Source: G963664935 sp963664935
GTDB taxonomy: Bacteria > Pseudomonadota > Gammaproteobacteria > Methylococcales > G963664935
Assembly (NCBI GenBank): GCA_963664935.2
Contig: CAXXSE010000007.1
Span: forward strand, 62,001-126,000
Length of the DNA: 64,000 nt
Direction of reading: 5' to 3'
The position numbers and the translations under genes are program-made. Below the pieces are notes generated by a model. It was not told the DNA's origin. It did not search any database and was given only the letters and a program-made list of their open reading frames with translations. This document shows positions 28,300 to 38,639 of this stretch, in pieces (position 1 is the stretch's first letter; every line of letters starts with the position of its first letter).

Positions 28300-28712
28300 C
28301 CAAAAATTCCTATAAAAATCCCCAACCCCGCCTATGGTACTTATGCACTTTAAAATTTTAAAGTTTTCCGAGTGTTTTTGTTTTTTAAAAAAAAGAGGTG
28401 AAAATTAACAACAATTCCTTTACACTCCCCATTTGGTGAAACAGATGCTATCGTATTAGCTATTTGCCATAAGGAGGGAGGAAGGATTGGGAGAAATCCC
28501 ATGAAGACCATAAAAATAATAATACTCTGTTATATGTCGCAAATTTCGAGCGATTTCTAACCAAAAAATAATAATAAACTCGAAAAACGCCCGCTTCTTG
28601 TGGGCTTTTTTTTGGTCGTTCAATGGATTTCCAACCATAGCCAACTCGTCCGCGGCGCGAAGATTTTTTTGATTAGAGCATTTTCCGTAATTAAGACCCT
28701 TGGCGATTATCG
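28300..28712. other. Intergenic region with a possible small RNA on the plus strand
   Basis: About 410 bp between two divergent genes. A terminator at 28589-28613 faces plus, although no protein gene precedes it on that strand. Upstream (about 28470-28490) is a purine-rich stretch with several GGA words and a short GGGA...TCCC hairpin, which could be the body of a small RNA. No clear promoter is seen. Confidence 0.3.
28589..28613 (+). terminator. Rho-independent terminator
   Basis: Stem GCCCGC/GTGGGC with loop TTCTT, followed by eight T residues. Five A residues precede it, so it may also work on the minus strand. It ends a plus-strand transcript whose gene is not protein-coding. Confidence 0.75.
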
Positions 28713-28952
28713 ATGCTAAAAACTTTTTTGGTGAAATTAATCCGATTTTACCAAATTTCAATTTCCCCCTATTTGCCCGCATCGTGCAGATACCAACCAA
28801 GCTGTTCAGACTATGCCTTGGAAGCAATTAAAATTCATGGGGTATTAACCGGTGTCTGGTTAGGAATAAAAAGAATATTACGCTGCCATCCCTGGGGTGG
28901 CTGGGTATACGACCCAGTACCCCCTAAACTGGACAAACCTCGAAATTCTTAA
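28713..28952 (+). CDS. yidD: Membrane protein insertion efficiency factor YidD
   Basis: 79 residues with the conserved family core: LIRFYQISISPYLPASCRYQPSCSDYALEAI and GIKRILRCHPWGGWVYDPVP. The three Cys and the HPWGG block are all present. It assists YidC-dependent membrane insertion. In many proteobacteria it lies with rnpA and yidC; here it stands alone. Confidence 0.95.
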   Translation: MLKTFLVKLIRFYQISISPYLPASCRYQPSCSDYALEAIKIHGVLTGVWLGIKRILRCHPWGGWVYDPVPPKLDKPRNS

Positions 28953-29138
28953 ACAACTTGCAGCTCGCAAAGGATGGGATACGGTAGCCATCGATCTAAC
29001 TCAACCGTGTTCAGATAATGGGCGCGCGATGCCCAACCCCGTCACCTTAATAGGCTCTTATCTGGATTTAAGCGGTGGCAATATTTTTTGACGTATCGGG
29101 AAGGGGAAATTAAGTTAAGAAAAACCGGCGGGGACGAC

Positions 29139-29172
29139 CTCTGAGAGCAACTAACTAGCCTTGCTCCCAGAG
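29139..29172. repeat. Hairpin between yidD and the small periplasmic protein gene
   Basis: CTCTGAGAGCAA pairs with TTGCTCCCAGAG with one mismatch around a 10-nt loop. There is no T-run on either strand. It may mark the 3' end of one of the convergent transcripts. Confidence 0.5.
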
Positions 29173-29212
29173 TACATCTACGAAGTTACCGTAAATCCCT
29201 TAGGTATAACGT

Positions 29213-29608
29213 TTATTCAAACGGTTCAATCGTACCCATGATCACAAGACCTTTTTCCATAAAGGCGATCGCCTCGTCCAACTTACCATCCCTTGCTCTC
29301 TTACGGGCATCATCAAGCTCGTAAACGACCCTCGATTTTTTAGCTGATTGAGTGGTTTTGCCACTCACTATTAACTTAACCACCCGCTTAGCCTCTTTAA
29401 CAGCAGCTTCGGCTTCCTTTGCGTGGCCTTGCTTTGCGTGTTCGATCGCTTCTTGAGTGAGCTTCTTGCCGGTAGCCAAATTTTCATTATTGCTGTCCGC
29501 GCTGCATCCACCACAATCGGAACCGACACCGGCCGCAACCGCGGCACCATGGACACCGAATAGACCGAAAACCGCAAACAACAATGTAATTATAATTGTC
29601 TTTCTCAT
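29213..29608 (-). CDS. Small periplasmic helical protein, SmbP-like
   Basis: 131 residues: a signal peptide (TIIITLLFAVFGLFGVHGAAVAA), a DCGGC motif, then two amphipathic helical hairpins rich in Ala, Lys, Glu and His (EAIEHAKQGHAKEAEAAVKEAK, DDARKRARDGKLDEAIAFMEKG). The arrangement resembles small metal-binding proteins of the SmbP type, but His residues are few. A metal-storage role is inference. Confidence 0.55.
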   Translation of the reverse strand: MRKTIIITLLFAVFGLFGVHGAAVAAGVGSDCGGCSADSNNENLATGKKLTQEAIEHAKQGHAKEAEAAVKEAKRVVKLIVSGKTTQSAKKSRVVYELDDARKRARDGKLDEAIAFMEKGLVIMGTIEPFE

Positions 29609-29818
29609 ATAAAAATCTCTCTATTGAATTGAAAAATAGTAACACTGACACCGATCCCACCGTCCTATCGTCGACCGAAAAATTAAGCTTAATCCTTAAG
29701 TTGTAACCAAAGATTCAAAAAATAGCCTAATCGATATCAATGGATCACTATTCTATAGATCAACTGGGTTTTTGGCAAGCACAACCCCTCAGGTGGTTGA
29801 TTATATTACTATAATAAA

Positions 29819-30448
29819 TCACCAGAGGTAGCGAACATTAATCCCGGTATCGGTAAGATCGATATCAAAATCCACGGGCTCATTGTGGAATTCAAGGGAT
29901 GGGTTAAATGGCGCCGGTTCAGCGCTATCGTTCCCGTAAACTAGTGGCGCTAATGGGGTTCTATTCGCATTCGTTTCCTTACGACTATTTCCACCACGCG
30001 TTTTGTCATTTTCGGACTGGTGCATATTTACACGGTCAATAACAGAATTATATTTGCGTAATATCACGCCATTATCACGGGGGTGCGGCACTAATAGATG
30101 AAAAGATGACTCGCGTTTTTTGTCGGTTTTTTCGTTTACACTCATTGAATTTATAGTTGGAATCGCATCGTCCTTTTGTATTGCCGTACTTTTTTTATTT
30201 TCGTATCGAGGTGGTTGTCCTGGAAAGGCTCCTGAGCTAAAACGCTCTAAAAAGCCCTCTTCCATTGCCTCGGATGGTGACGATAATAGACTTGTGCCGA
30301 GTATGTTCATCTTGTGCGCTGGTTCGGATAACAATACAGATTGATATGCCGCCAGGGAAAGGAAGAGAAGTACACTGATCAACCTTTTATTTGAAACATC
30401 TTTAGAAATACCGAAATTCCGGTTCATTTGCACTTTGTAAGTTTTCAT
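29819..30448 (-). CDS. Exported protein of unknown function
   Basis: About 209 residues from ATG 30448, which has GGAGAAG upstream; a longer start at 30463 is possible. It has an N-terminal hydrophobic segment (LISVLLFLSLAAYQSVLLS) and otherwise low-complexity, Asn/Ser/Pro-rich sequence without recognised domains. It ends in a beta-type segment (VDFDIDLTDTGINVRYLW), which could be an outer-membrane-associated terminal strand. Not recognised. Confidence 0.5.
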   Translation of the reverse strand: MKTYKVQMNRNFGISKDVSNKRLISVLLFLSLAAYQSVLLSEPAHKMNILGTSLLSSPSEAMEEGFLERFSSGAFPGQPPRYENKKSTAIQKDDAIPTINSMSVNEKTDKKRESSFHLLVPHPRDNGVILRKYNSVIDRVNMHQSENDKTRGGNSRKETNANRTPLAPLVYGNDSAEPAPFNPSLEFHNEPVDFDIDLTDTGINVRYLW

Positions 30449-30463
30449 AAGCTGCTTCTCCAT

Positions 30464-30807
30464 TAAATTGCATCAACTAATACGCCATCACTTGGGTTCA
30501 ATACTGTTCTGTTGGAAAGCCGATACAAGTGGATCCGTACCAACTGGATTTTAAAAAAAAAGAAAGGAGCTAAAATCGCGCCAACAAAACAAATGTTTTT
30601 GTCTTTAGTAACCTAACGAATCTTTCAGCATGTGCATCAATGTTAAAACGTTAATTGAGCGCGAAACTGTCTGAATTATGGTCTAAAAGTGACCATTTTT
30701 TGCGGGCAAGTTATGAAAAAAGAAAGATGGTTGGAGTAGCTGTGAATCAGTTCACGGTTCGAGAATATACAACTGAAAACAAAGATGTTGAAAGTGTGAT
30801 TCAATAG
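30464..30807. other. Intergenic region, nothing recognised
   Basis: About 340 AT-rich bases between two minus-strand genes. Only short inverted repeats are seen (GTGAA/TTCAC near 30740, GGTC/GACC near 30690). No ORF or RNA gene is convincing. Confidence 0.4.
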
Positions 30808-32970
30808 TCATTTTAAAAAAGACAGCGTCTTAGGAGCGTGCCCGAGAATAACGGTTTCACCGGTTGTCATTTGATCCATCGGCTGAGGCGCTCCCAAAGC
30901 ATACCCCTGAACGTAATCCACCGATATTTCCCGCAACTTTTCCAGTGTTCTTGCATTTTCGACACCTTCCGCAATGGTTTTTTTACCCGTTGCATGTCCT
31001 ATTTCATTGATGGACTTCACCATTGCTTGGTCGATTGGATCATTTACGAGCTGTTTCATAAATCCACCATCGATCTTTAAAAAATCCACCGGAAAGTTTT
31101 TGAGATAGGTAAAGGAAGAATGCCCACTACCGAAATCGTCCAGCGCAAAGCGGCAACCAAATGCTTTTATTTTGTTGATAAATTCTACCGCATTCCCAAG
31201 ATCGGCAACCGCGGCTGTTTAGGTAATCTCAAAGCAGATCTTTGACGGTTGGATTTCGGTTTCGTTTAACATGCGAGTCAGAAACGCTAAAAATTCTTCA
31301 TTCCCCAGTGTTCGGGGCGATAAGTTAATGGTGCAAAGCGACACGCGTTCCAGCCATTGAGGATGGCAACTAAACCAATGAAAGGCTTTGTTGACAACCC
31401 AACGATCTATACTTTTCGCAAGGTCGTACCGTTCTACTATAGGCATAAAGGTCTCCGGAAGTATCAATCGATTATCTTCGCTTTTCATTCGAATCAGTAA
31501 TTCGCAAAGCGTGGCGTCCGATTGGCCATTTACCGGCAAAATAGGTTGGGAAAAAAGCACAAAGCGATCATCATCCAAAGCGCGATGGATCCGGGAAACC
31601 CATTCGCTCTCAGCGTGTCGTGTATTTAAACCTTGACCTTCGCCGCGATGGACATGGAGGTTATTTCGTCCTCGTTCCTTGGCCCTATAACAGGCTGCAT
31701 CCGCGTTAATGAGCACCTCGCCAACACTCTTTGTATATTTTGAAATCAAAATAAGACCAATGCTCATGCCAATCTGAAAATTTTTGCCCGCATAAACAAA
31801 CTGAAATTCATCAATTTTCTGGCGCAGTATATTGATGGTGCACTCGGCTTTCGCGAGCGAGCAATGCTCCATCAACAGGGCAAATTCGTCGCCGCCCAGC
31901 CGAGCAACCGTATCTCGTGCTCTGAGGGATTTTTTTAATAACTTTCCAACTTGACGCAACAACTCATCCCCGGCCATATGACCACAGGCATCATTGACTA
32001 CTTTGAAATGGTCCAAATCTATAAAACATAAAGCGTGAGTATTGTGTCTGATCCTGGCATTTTCAAGTATCCGTTGCAACCGGCGTTCAAACTCCCTTCG
32101 ATTGACTAAACCCGTCAGCGGATCGTGAGTCGCCTGGTAAGACAATCTCCGGGCGATTCGGCGCGATTCCGTAACATCGGTAAACGCAAGCACGACACCT
32201 AATACTTCTCCACCCCGACCTCGAATAGGCGCTACTGAAGTTTGCAAGTAGTATTCTTGTTTCGAACGGTTAATCAATACTACATTATCCCTGAGAGCAG
32301 TGACCAGCCCCGCGGCAAGACACTTTTGAATGGAATTGGCTAGAGGATTTCGCGTAGTCTCGTCAAAAAGAGGAAATACCTTATTCAAGGGTTGACCACA
32401 AGCTTCCGACGATTCGAGACCGGCTAATTTCTCGGCGACTGGGTTAATGTATTCAACAATTCCGGTAATATCCGTTGTAATGACGGCGTCTCCGATCGAT
32501 TCCAGGGTTGTTTTGACCTTCTCTTGTTCCTCCAATATTTTCCGTTCCATCCGCTTACGCTCGTTTAACTCCCGTCGCAGTACACGATTTAACGATTTGA
32601 GTTTGTCCACTGTTTGTTTTAAGCGCGAACGAGAATGTCCGAGCGCCCTTTCGGTTCGTTTTAGTTTTATTAACGCCGGCATCCATTTCCAAAATCCCAC
32701 GGCCAGGAGAAAAAAGCCCAATAGATATCCCGCTGTTTTTTCCGGAAAGCCCTGATAATATGTGTCACCAATGGCAAGAAATTTATACAACCCCGGAAAG
32801 TGGTCTGTAACGTCTATAAGCATTGCAAACAGCAGTAAGAGAAACCCGGTGAAGATGAAACTCCAACCGGGTTGTAACCTAATATCGGGTTGCTTGCCCG
32901 CATTCCACACCGTCGCGGTGATGATGCTAATGAATACGATTCGAGTGGATTCTAATAAAATATCGAGCAT
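30808..32970 (-). pseudogene. Membrane PAS-GGDEF-EAL protein with an in-frame TAA in the EAL domain
   Basis: ATG 32970 follows AAGG. Order: three N-terminal hydrophobic segments, a coiled-coil linker (RSRLKQTVDKLKSLNRVLRREL), a PAS domain (AVITTDITGIVEYINPVAEKL), a GGDEF domain with an intact active site (ARLGGDEFALL) and I-site (RARD), then an EAL domain. The EAL motif reads ELL. At 31219-31221 a TAA replaces the glutamate codon of the conserved FEITETA block (GAA to TAA). Downstream the frame is open (DDFGSG, DFLKIDG) to 30808. The truncated protein keeps a complete diguanylate cyclase and loses most of the phosphodiesterase, so the lesion could turn a bifunctional enzyme into a cyclase (inference). 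Confidence 0.9.
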
Positions 32971-33200
32971 TTTGCCTTGTGTTGTTTTTAGATTGCATTT
33001 ATCGTAACTTGGCATTAGAACAAGGTAAGCGTTTGAATACATCCGCCAATCGTACGTTTTGTTCTGTCACAATGGCCATTTTGGATCATTCTCTGTGCGT
33101 TTTCGCACATGGCGCTAAGACGCTTTAAACCTCAACCGGCTGGCCTATCCTATCGATAATTGCAGCAAATTGGCTTTAACCAGCCCCTAATGGCTAAAAA

Positions 33201-35453
33201 GTGAAGGTGAGCAAACGTAGGATCACAATACTGATCGCGATTATTGTGTTCGGACTTTATTTTTTCCGAATAGCGTTAGTTAAATTTATTTTTAACGCTG
33301 TTTCGGATAAACACCAGATACAAGTAGTGCATTTACAAGGCCTGAAATTGGATTTAGCATCCATTTCGATCGATGCGATGGATCTGATTTTGGGTGATAA
33401 TCAAGCCAAGCAACGTATTGAAGGACTGGCTCTGGATTTTTCCATGGCGTTTCCTCCAATAAAAAGTCTACATATCCGAGCAGCTTCGCTCTCTATCCCC
33501 GAATTCGCGGCGACCGAAAACTCACCAGGGCCTTTGTTGCTGAGCGATCTATTATCACAACTCGCGAAACCACCCCTACAATCGCTGAAAATCGAGTCGC
33601 TGAAAATCCTGGGACGAACCGTGCGGCTTAGTTGGCAAAGATCCGGTCACGAACAAATACTGAATATCAACGATGCGGAGCGCGAATCCAAACTCAAACT
33701 GGTTCACCAGGACCACGGAAAAGCACGGCTTGAATGGGTCCTACGGAAAAAAAACAATGTCATAGCCAACATCTATCTTGATCTGAAGAAAAATGGCGAT
33801 CAATACGTATTGGTGGGATCGCAATTCGTTCAAATAGACCTCTTTTTGGATATGCTAAAACCCTATATCGCAAATTGGCCAGAACAAACCAAAAAAATTA
33901 GAGGGACATTAGCATTCGAACTACAAACGGAATTAGAAAATAATCTCCGGATTTATGACCGGAAACCACTGGATCTGAGTCCGCGGATCAGTGGCAAACT
34001 AAAAATACCCTCGTTGACCGCGCGTGATTATCAATTTCAGGAACTTATTGCCAATATACAGGGACAGCTTTCCATCGGAAAAACCGCTGTTTCCCTAAAA
34101 CTCTTTCCCGGTGAGATTATCGAGGTTAGTTTTTTAGGAATCTCCGATCTCAAGATCAAAAACCTTAAGATTCAAACCGAGGCCGACAGCAGGATAAGTT
34201 ATGACCTTCAGAGTGGAAATATACAATTGGAGCAAAATCGTCTCCACGTCGATTTGTTAGAGGTCAAAACTTCGAAATTGGCATTATCGACCCGCTTAGA
34301 AATACACGATATTCAGGTTCACTACAGCGATCACACTAATGCTTCATTCCTCATGAAAAGCGATAAAGTAAAGCTGGAAATGCCGGGGCGATGGATACCA
34401 GGATTAGGCTTCCATAGTGAGATTGCATTAAAGAATCGGCGCCTCTCGGTTCATGGCCATCTCGTCAGCGAAACTCAGAAAAAATTATTAGATTTTTCGG
34501 CGCGCCACGATCTGGATAACAATGTCGGGACCGGGCGTATTTCCAGCAATTTGGTATTTGACTCGAACACCAACAAAATCTCCCAGTATTTTCCACCATG
34601 GCCCTTCCCCTGGGATGTCCTAAGCGGCCGATTCCATGCTAAATCCGATTTGAAGTGGCGGCGAAATAACCACGATTTTAAAATCGTAGCTACTGTTGAA
34701 CAAAGCTTTAATCAATTATCGGGTCACTATAACGATATTGTATTTATCGGTCTGAACGGCGCCTTTTGGGCAAAGCACGAGCCTTCGAATTTACTGGCCA
34801 GCACCAAACCGGGGAAGCTGAGTATCGATACCTTGGATATCGGCCTACCGGTAAAAGATATCCACTTAAGTTTCTCGATCGACTCCTCGCGGAACCGGGT
34901 CAACCTTCATACTTTTGGCGCCCAGCTATTAGGTGGAAACATCCACGGACAAGATTTCACCTACCAAACCCAACGAAGTAACAATCCGTTGCTGCTCAAC
35001 ATTCATCGAATCCAAATAACGGAAATCATGTCATTGGCCCCGTTTGATTCAGTCCATGCCAACGGCGCAATCAGCGGGGAATTACCGATCACCATCAATC
35101 CGCGAAGGATCAGCATGGAGCAGGGCCAATTGGCGACGGAAAAACCTGGGGGGGTGATTCAATACCTTCCCGATGCCTCGGCAAAAATAGCCGCGACCGC
35201 TAATCCTGGCCTGCGAATTGCCATTGATGCCCTGAGCAATTATCATTACGACACATTGGAGGCAAACGCCCAATATTCCATGAATGGAGACCTGACCTTG
35301 CGGATGAAAATGCAAGGTCTGAACCCTGACATGAACAACGGTCAGCGTATTAACTTGAACCTGAACGTCAGCGATAATATTCCGACTCTGTTAAGGAGCC
35401 TCCAATCCGGCCGTATGATTACTGATGTATTGGAAAAAAAACTGATTCAATAA
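33201..35453 (+). CDS. ydbH: YdbH-family AsmA-like intermembrane protein
   Basis: 750 residues: an N-terminal transmembrane anchor (ITILIAIIVFGLYFFRIALVKFIF), then a long beta-rich periplasmic region typical of the AsmA-like group. The C-terminal YdbH signature includes GAISGELPITINPRRI and KPGGVIQYLPD. It starts with GTG (33201, or the GTG at 33207). YdbH bridges inner and outer membrane together with the lipoprotein YnbE in E. coli, probably for phospholipid transport. The ynbE and ydbL genes follow, so the operon is conserved. Confidence 0.9.
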   Translation: MKVSKRRITILIAIIVFGLYFFRIALVKFIFNAVSDKHQIQVVHLQGLKLDLASISIDAMDLILGDNQAKQRIEGLALDFSMAFPPIKSLHIRAASLSIPEFAATENSPGPLLLSDLLSQLAKPPLQSLKIESLKILGRTVRLSWQRSGHEQILNINDAERESKLKLVHQDHGKARLEWVLRKKNNVIANIYLDLKKNGDQYVLVGSQFVQIDLFLDMLKPYIANWPEQTKKIRGTLAFELQTELENNLRIYDRKPLDLSPRISGKLKIPSLTARDYQFQELIANIQGQLSIGKTAVSLKLFPGEIIEVSFLGISDLKIKNLKIQTEADSRISYDLQSGNIQLEQNRLHVDLLEVKTSKLALSTRLEIHDIQVHYSDHTNASFLMKSDKVKLEMPGRWIPGLGFHSEIALKNRRLSVHGHLVSETQKKLLDFSARHDLDNNVGTGRISSNLVFDSNTNKISQYFPPWPFPWDVLSGRFHAKSDLKWRRNNHDFKIVATVEQSFNQLSGHYNDIVFIGLNGAFWAKHEPSNLLASTKPGKLSIDTLDIGLPVKDIHLSFSIDSSRNRVNLHTFGAQLLGGNIHGQDFTYQTQRSNNPLLLNIHRIQITEIMSLAPFDSVHANGAISGELPITINPRRISMEQGQLATEKPGGVIQYLPDASAKIAATANPGLRIAIDALSNYHYDTLEANAQYSMNGDLTLRMKMQGLNPDMNNGQRINLNLNVSDNIPTLLRSLQSGRMITDVLEKKLIQ

Positions 35454-35513
35454 ACGTTAATAATCGACCGATAAAATATAGTCAATACTCAGACCGAGGA
35501 AAACACGGACCTT

Positions 35514-35705
35514 ATGATAGTCAAAAATATTTTGCTTTCTTTCCTGGTGGTTTCCCTCCTGGCGGCTTGTACACCGACCATACAGGTAGCGATACCGGAT
35601 AAACCCATCGAAATCAATCTTAACGTCAAAATCGAACATGAAATCCGTGTCAAAGTGGATAAAGAACTCGATGATTTATTCGAAAAAGATAGTGAACTAT
35701 TTTAG
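35514..35705 (+). CDS. ynbE: YnbE lipoprotein
   Basis: 63 residues with a signal sequence and lipobox (VSLLAAC, cysteine near residue 19). The typical YnbE tail follows: TPTIQVAIPDKPIEINLNVKIEHEIRVKVD. It is known to form a beta-strand stack that extends YdbH at the outer membrane. It lies 60 bp after ydbH. Confidence 0.92.
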   Translation: MIVKNILLSFLVVSLLAACTPTIQVAIPDKPIEINLNVKIEHEIRVKVDKELDDLFEKDSELF

Positions 35706-35861
35706 CAACTATCCAGCTCACCTCTATTTTGCTCCATAACGGCGGAAAAAATACTCATTTACACATGTAAACTCCGTGTTTTTTCCTTGTTCTAAAACAA
35801 AATAGAGGCAATCTGAACAGTTACTACAGAAATGGATAACAAATTAAAAGAAGTAAGAGTA

Positions 35862-36191
35862 ATGATGAAAAAATTAGGATTTATGATAATTTTGAGTCTG
35901 GCGACCTTCAATCCTTCGTGGGCACTGAGCTTAACCGAAGTAAAAGCGCAAGGTCTGGTGGGTGAAGGCAATAATGGATATTTGATTTATATCACCCGCT
36001 CACCGACCAAGGCGCTCCAGGCCTTTGTCACCAATATCAACAACAAACGCAAAGCTAAATTTACAAGTGTCGCCCAAAAAAGTGGCGCCACCATCCCACA
36101 GGTAGCTCATCGTTTTTATGAGAGAGCGAAGAAGGCCACGAAGTCGCGAAATTTTTATCAGAATGCCAGCGGGAAGTGGGTTAAAAAATAG
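35862..36191 (+). CDS. ydbL: YdbL family (DUF1318) periplasmic protein
   Basis: About 109 residues from ATG 35862; an upstream ATG at 35832 lacks a good ribosome-binding site. A signal peptide (MMKKLGFMIILSLATFNPSWA) is followed by the DUF1318 core (VKAQGLVGEGNNGYLIYI, NNKRKAKFTSVAQKSGATIPQVAHRFYERAK). It is the third gene of the ydbH-ynbE-ydbL operon and probably modulates YnbE assembly. Confidence 0.92.
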   Translation: MMKKLGFMIILSLATFNPSWALSLTEVKAQGLVGEGNNGYLIYITRSPTKALQAFVTNINNKRKAKFTSVAQKSGATIPQVAHRFYERAKKATKSRNFYQNASGKWVKK

Positions 36192-36242
36192 GTATTTCTC
36201 ACCGGTATCGACGATTTAGGAACCGGGAACGCTTTTAGGAGA

Positions 36243-36814
36243 TATGTATTCGCATTGTTTTTAATTGGATAATAGAACTAGGCTCCGTCTTTGTTTTTTG
36301 GATTGCATTTCAGCACTTCGGTCTGATGAGCGCAATTTTTTGGAGCCTGGTTGCAACTGTTATCGTAGTTTTGTTGTCGATCATGGTTCAACGGCGTTGC
36401 CCCCTGTTCCCTCTAGTGATGTGCGCGGTTGTCGTGAGTTTTGGCGGCTATTCACTGATAACGGACGAACCGGCTGCATTTATTTTTCAACATACCATCT
36501 ACTACGGCGCTGGGGGTCTGATTCTGATTGTTGGATTGTTAAACGGAAAAATCTTGCTCAAACCCCTGTTTGACAACCTATTTGCACTCACGGACCACGG
36601 CTGGATGACTTTAACTCGCCGTTGGGCGGCCCTATTCCTGCTGCTTGCTTTTGGAAACGAATGGGTGTGGAGGACAATGTCGGAATCCGCCTGGGCAACT
36701 TATAAACTGGGAATGACCCTCACCATAACGTTGTTCGGTCTTTGGCAACTCCGGCTCGCTCGCCGTGAGCGGCTTCCGGAAGCCAGCCGTTGGGGATTTA
36801 AGATTCGGTCTTGA
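36243..36814 (+). pseudogene. yciB: YciB/septation protein A family, N-terminal frame shifted at a T5 run
   Basis: The body from 36326 is a multi-pass membrane protein of the YciB/IspZ family (ADHGW-like ALTDHGWMTLTRRWAALFLLLAFGNEWVW, YKLGMTLTITLFGLWQL). The expected N-terminus is in frame upstream (NWIIELGSVFVFWIAFQHFGL) but has no start. An ATG at 36243 with AGGAG before it is one frame off. Removing one T from the TTTTT at about 36258-36262 joins them. Either the gene is frameshifted, an error sits in this homopolymer, or translation starts at 36326 with a shortened first helix. The 3' end overlaps the convergent gene by 17 bp. Confidence 0.7.
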
Positions 36815-37787
36815 CCTTTATCTCGGGAGGACGCCCCGTGATTTCACGGATCGCTAAAATAGCCGTAGCCAGAATCAATGGAATGAGATAATAGACAATG
36901 CGATACACTACCAGGGCCGCCGTCAATGATTCCGCGGGAAGCACGTCTTTAAACGCCAAAAGAATCATGCCGTCGAATACACCCAATCCACCCGGCACGT
37001 GGCTCACCAATCCGGCAATAAAACTTAAGGAGTAAACGATAAGGAATCCGACGAAAGGAAGATGCGGTTCGGACAATAAAATGTATAAACATCCCCCGGC
37101 AAAAATCATATCCACAACCGAAACGATCAACTGCGATACTGTAATTTGGAAACTGGGCAACCGGACCTTCCAGCGGACAATTTTTATCGGTGTCCGTTTG
37201 CAATAAGTTAAGGCTAAAAAAGCGATACAAAGACTCAACGTAAAAAACCCGATATTCCACAGCAGCACTGAAGGGATGCCGGTAAATTCAGCAATAATAT
37301 CCGGTTGTAAACACAATGCCATGGCGGCAACAACCGATGTGCCAATACTAAACGCGATCATTCCAAACAGGGTAATACGAACGACATCTCCGGCGCTAAG
37401 GCCGGCGGCGGCGTAAATCCGGTAGCGAACCGATCCCCCTGAAAGAAGGTTGACACCTACCGTATAAGATATCGCGCAACTGCAAAAGGTCGCCCATACG
37501 ACAGTCACATATGGCAATTGACGGCCAAGATAGCGAAGCGCCATCCAATCGTAGCCGCTTAACACCCAATAACTGGCGGCAGTGCAAAGCAAAGCTAGGC
37601 TGATTTGTCGATAAGATAACCTGGACAATTCCGAGATGACCTTCTCCAGAGTCATTTCATCCAACATATGTCCTATCGCGAATAGGGATAGCAGGAATAA
37701 CGTAGCGGTTATCAGCGGAAAAAGAAAACGCTGAAATCGTTGAGACGAGGGCGCATCAATGCTTGAAGGAAACTCGGGTTTGGTCAT
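36798..37787 (-). CDS. UPF0104/YbhN-type polytopic membrane protein
   Basis: About 329 residues from ATG 37787 (MTKPEF). Eight or more transmembrane helices are present, with the family landmarks of the lysylphosphatidylglycerol-synthase transmembrane region: VGVNLLSGGSVRYRIYAAAGLSA and FIAGLVSHVPGGLGVFDGMIL. It has no synthase domain, so it is a stand-alone flippase-like module of unproven substrate. Confidence 0.85.
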   Translation of the reverse strand: MTKPEFPSSIDAPSSQRFQRFLFPLITATLFLLSLFAIGHMLDEMTLEKVISELSRLSYRQISLALLCTAASYWVLSGYDWMALRYLGRQLPYVTVVWATFCSCAISYTVGVNLLSGGSVRYRIYAAAGLSAGDVVRITLFGMIAFSIGTSVVAAMALCLQPDIIAEFTGIPSVLLWNIGFFTLSLCIAFLALTYCKRTPIKIVRWKVRLPSFQITVSQLIVSVVDMIFAGGCLYILLSEPHLPFVGFLIVYSLSFIAGLVSHVPGGLGVFDGMILLAFKDVLPAESLTAALVVYRIVYYLIPLILATAILAIREITGRPPEIKVKTES

Positions 37788-37819
37788 GATCTGAAAAGTC
37801 AGGAATCGATAATTTGTTA

Positions 37820-38623
37820 TTACCAAATCAGCTTGATCCCAATTATGCAGACCAATACGGCAAAAACCCGTTTGAGTTTCGCACCTGGAACTTTATGGGC
37901 AAGCTTAGCGCCTACCGGAGCACAAAAAAGACTGGCGGAGATAATCCCAATAAATGCCGGTAAATAGATATACCCGAAACTGGGTTGGGGCAACTCACTA
38001 CTATTCCATCCGAGCACCATATAGCCCAGGGTGCCGAAAATGGCGATTGGCAACCCACAAGCACTGGAAATCGCGACGGCATTGCCCATGGCAATACGAT
38101 TTTTAACTAGATACGGCACGGTCAGGGTACCCCCTCCGATTCCAAGAACAGCCGACACCGTCCCAATCATAGCGCCCGCTATAAAAAAAAGATATTTTTG
38201 CTTTTTTTCACTGTCATCCGGTGTTTTATTTCCTTTCCACATTTGTAGAGTAACACCCATCAAATAGACGGCGAACACTGTTTTTAAAACACCAGGAGGC
38301 AAGCTACCGGCTACCACGGTTCCTAATATGGCGCCGACCAGTAAACCCGGAACCAGTTTCCAGACTACATCCCATAACACGGCATTGTGCTGGCTGTGGT
38401 GCGCGTAAGCGGCGGACATCGAAGTGACGATAATTGTCGCCAGGGAAGTCGCGATAGCCATAAGCATAACAAGTTCCCCCTGTATACCCTGCATCGTAAA
38501 TAACCAGACGAGTGCGGGCACGATTATTAACCCGCCACCGATACCAAACAATCCGGAAATTACACCGGCTATAGCGCCCAGAAAAAAGTATTCAATAAAA
38601 TACCCGGACAAACCGCCTTCCAC
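37820..38623 (-). CDS. TauE/SafE family membrane permease
   Basis: 267 residues with a GTG start. It has a duplicated TauE/SafE motif: AGVISGLFGIGGGLIIVPALV in the first half and GTVSAVLGIGGGTLTVPYLV in the second, with about eight helices. Family members export sulfite, sulfoacetate or related anions; the substrate here is unknown. Confidence 0.88.
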   Translation of the reverse strand: MEGGLSGYFIEYFFLGAIAGVISGLFGIGGGLIIVPALVWLFTMQGIQGELVMLMAIATSLATIIVTSMSAAYAHHSQHNAVLWDVVWKLVPGLLVGAILGTVVAGSLPPGVLKTVFAVYLMGVTLQMWKGNKTPDDSEKKQKYLFFIAGAMIGTVSAVLGIGGGTLTVPYLVKNRIAMGNAVAISSACGLPIAIFGTLGYMVLGWNSSELPQPSFGYIYLPAFIGIISASLFCAPVGAKLAHKVPGAKLKRVFAVLVCIIGIKLIW

Positions 38624-38639
38624 CGTTAGGATATCGGAT

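Noticed and set aside
28897..29091. 64-codon ORF overlapping yidD
   Set aside because: Out-of-frame overlap with the well-conserved yidD and no ribosome-binding site of its own.
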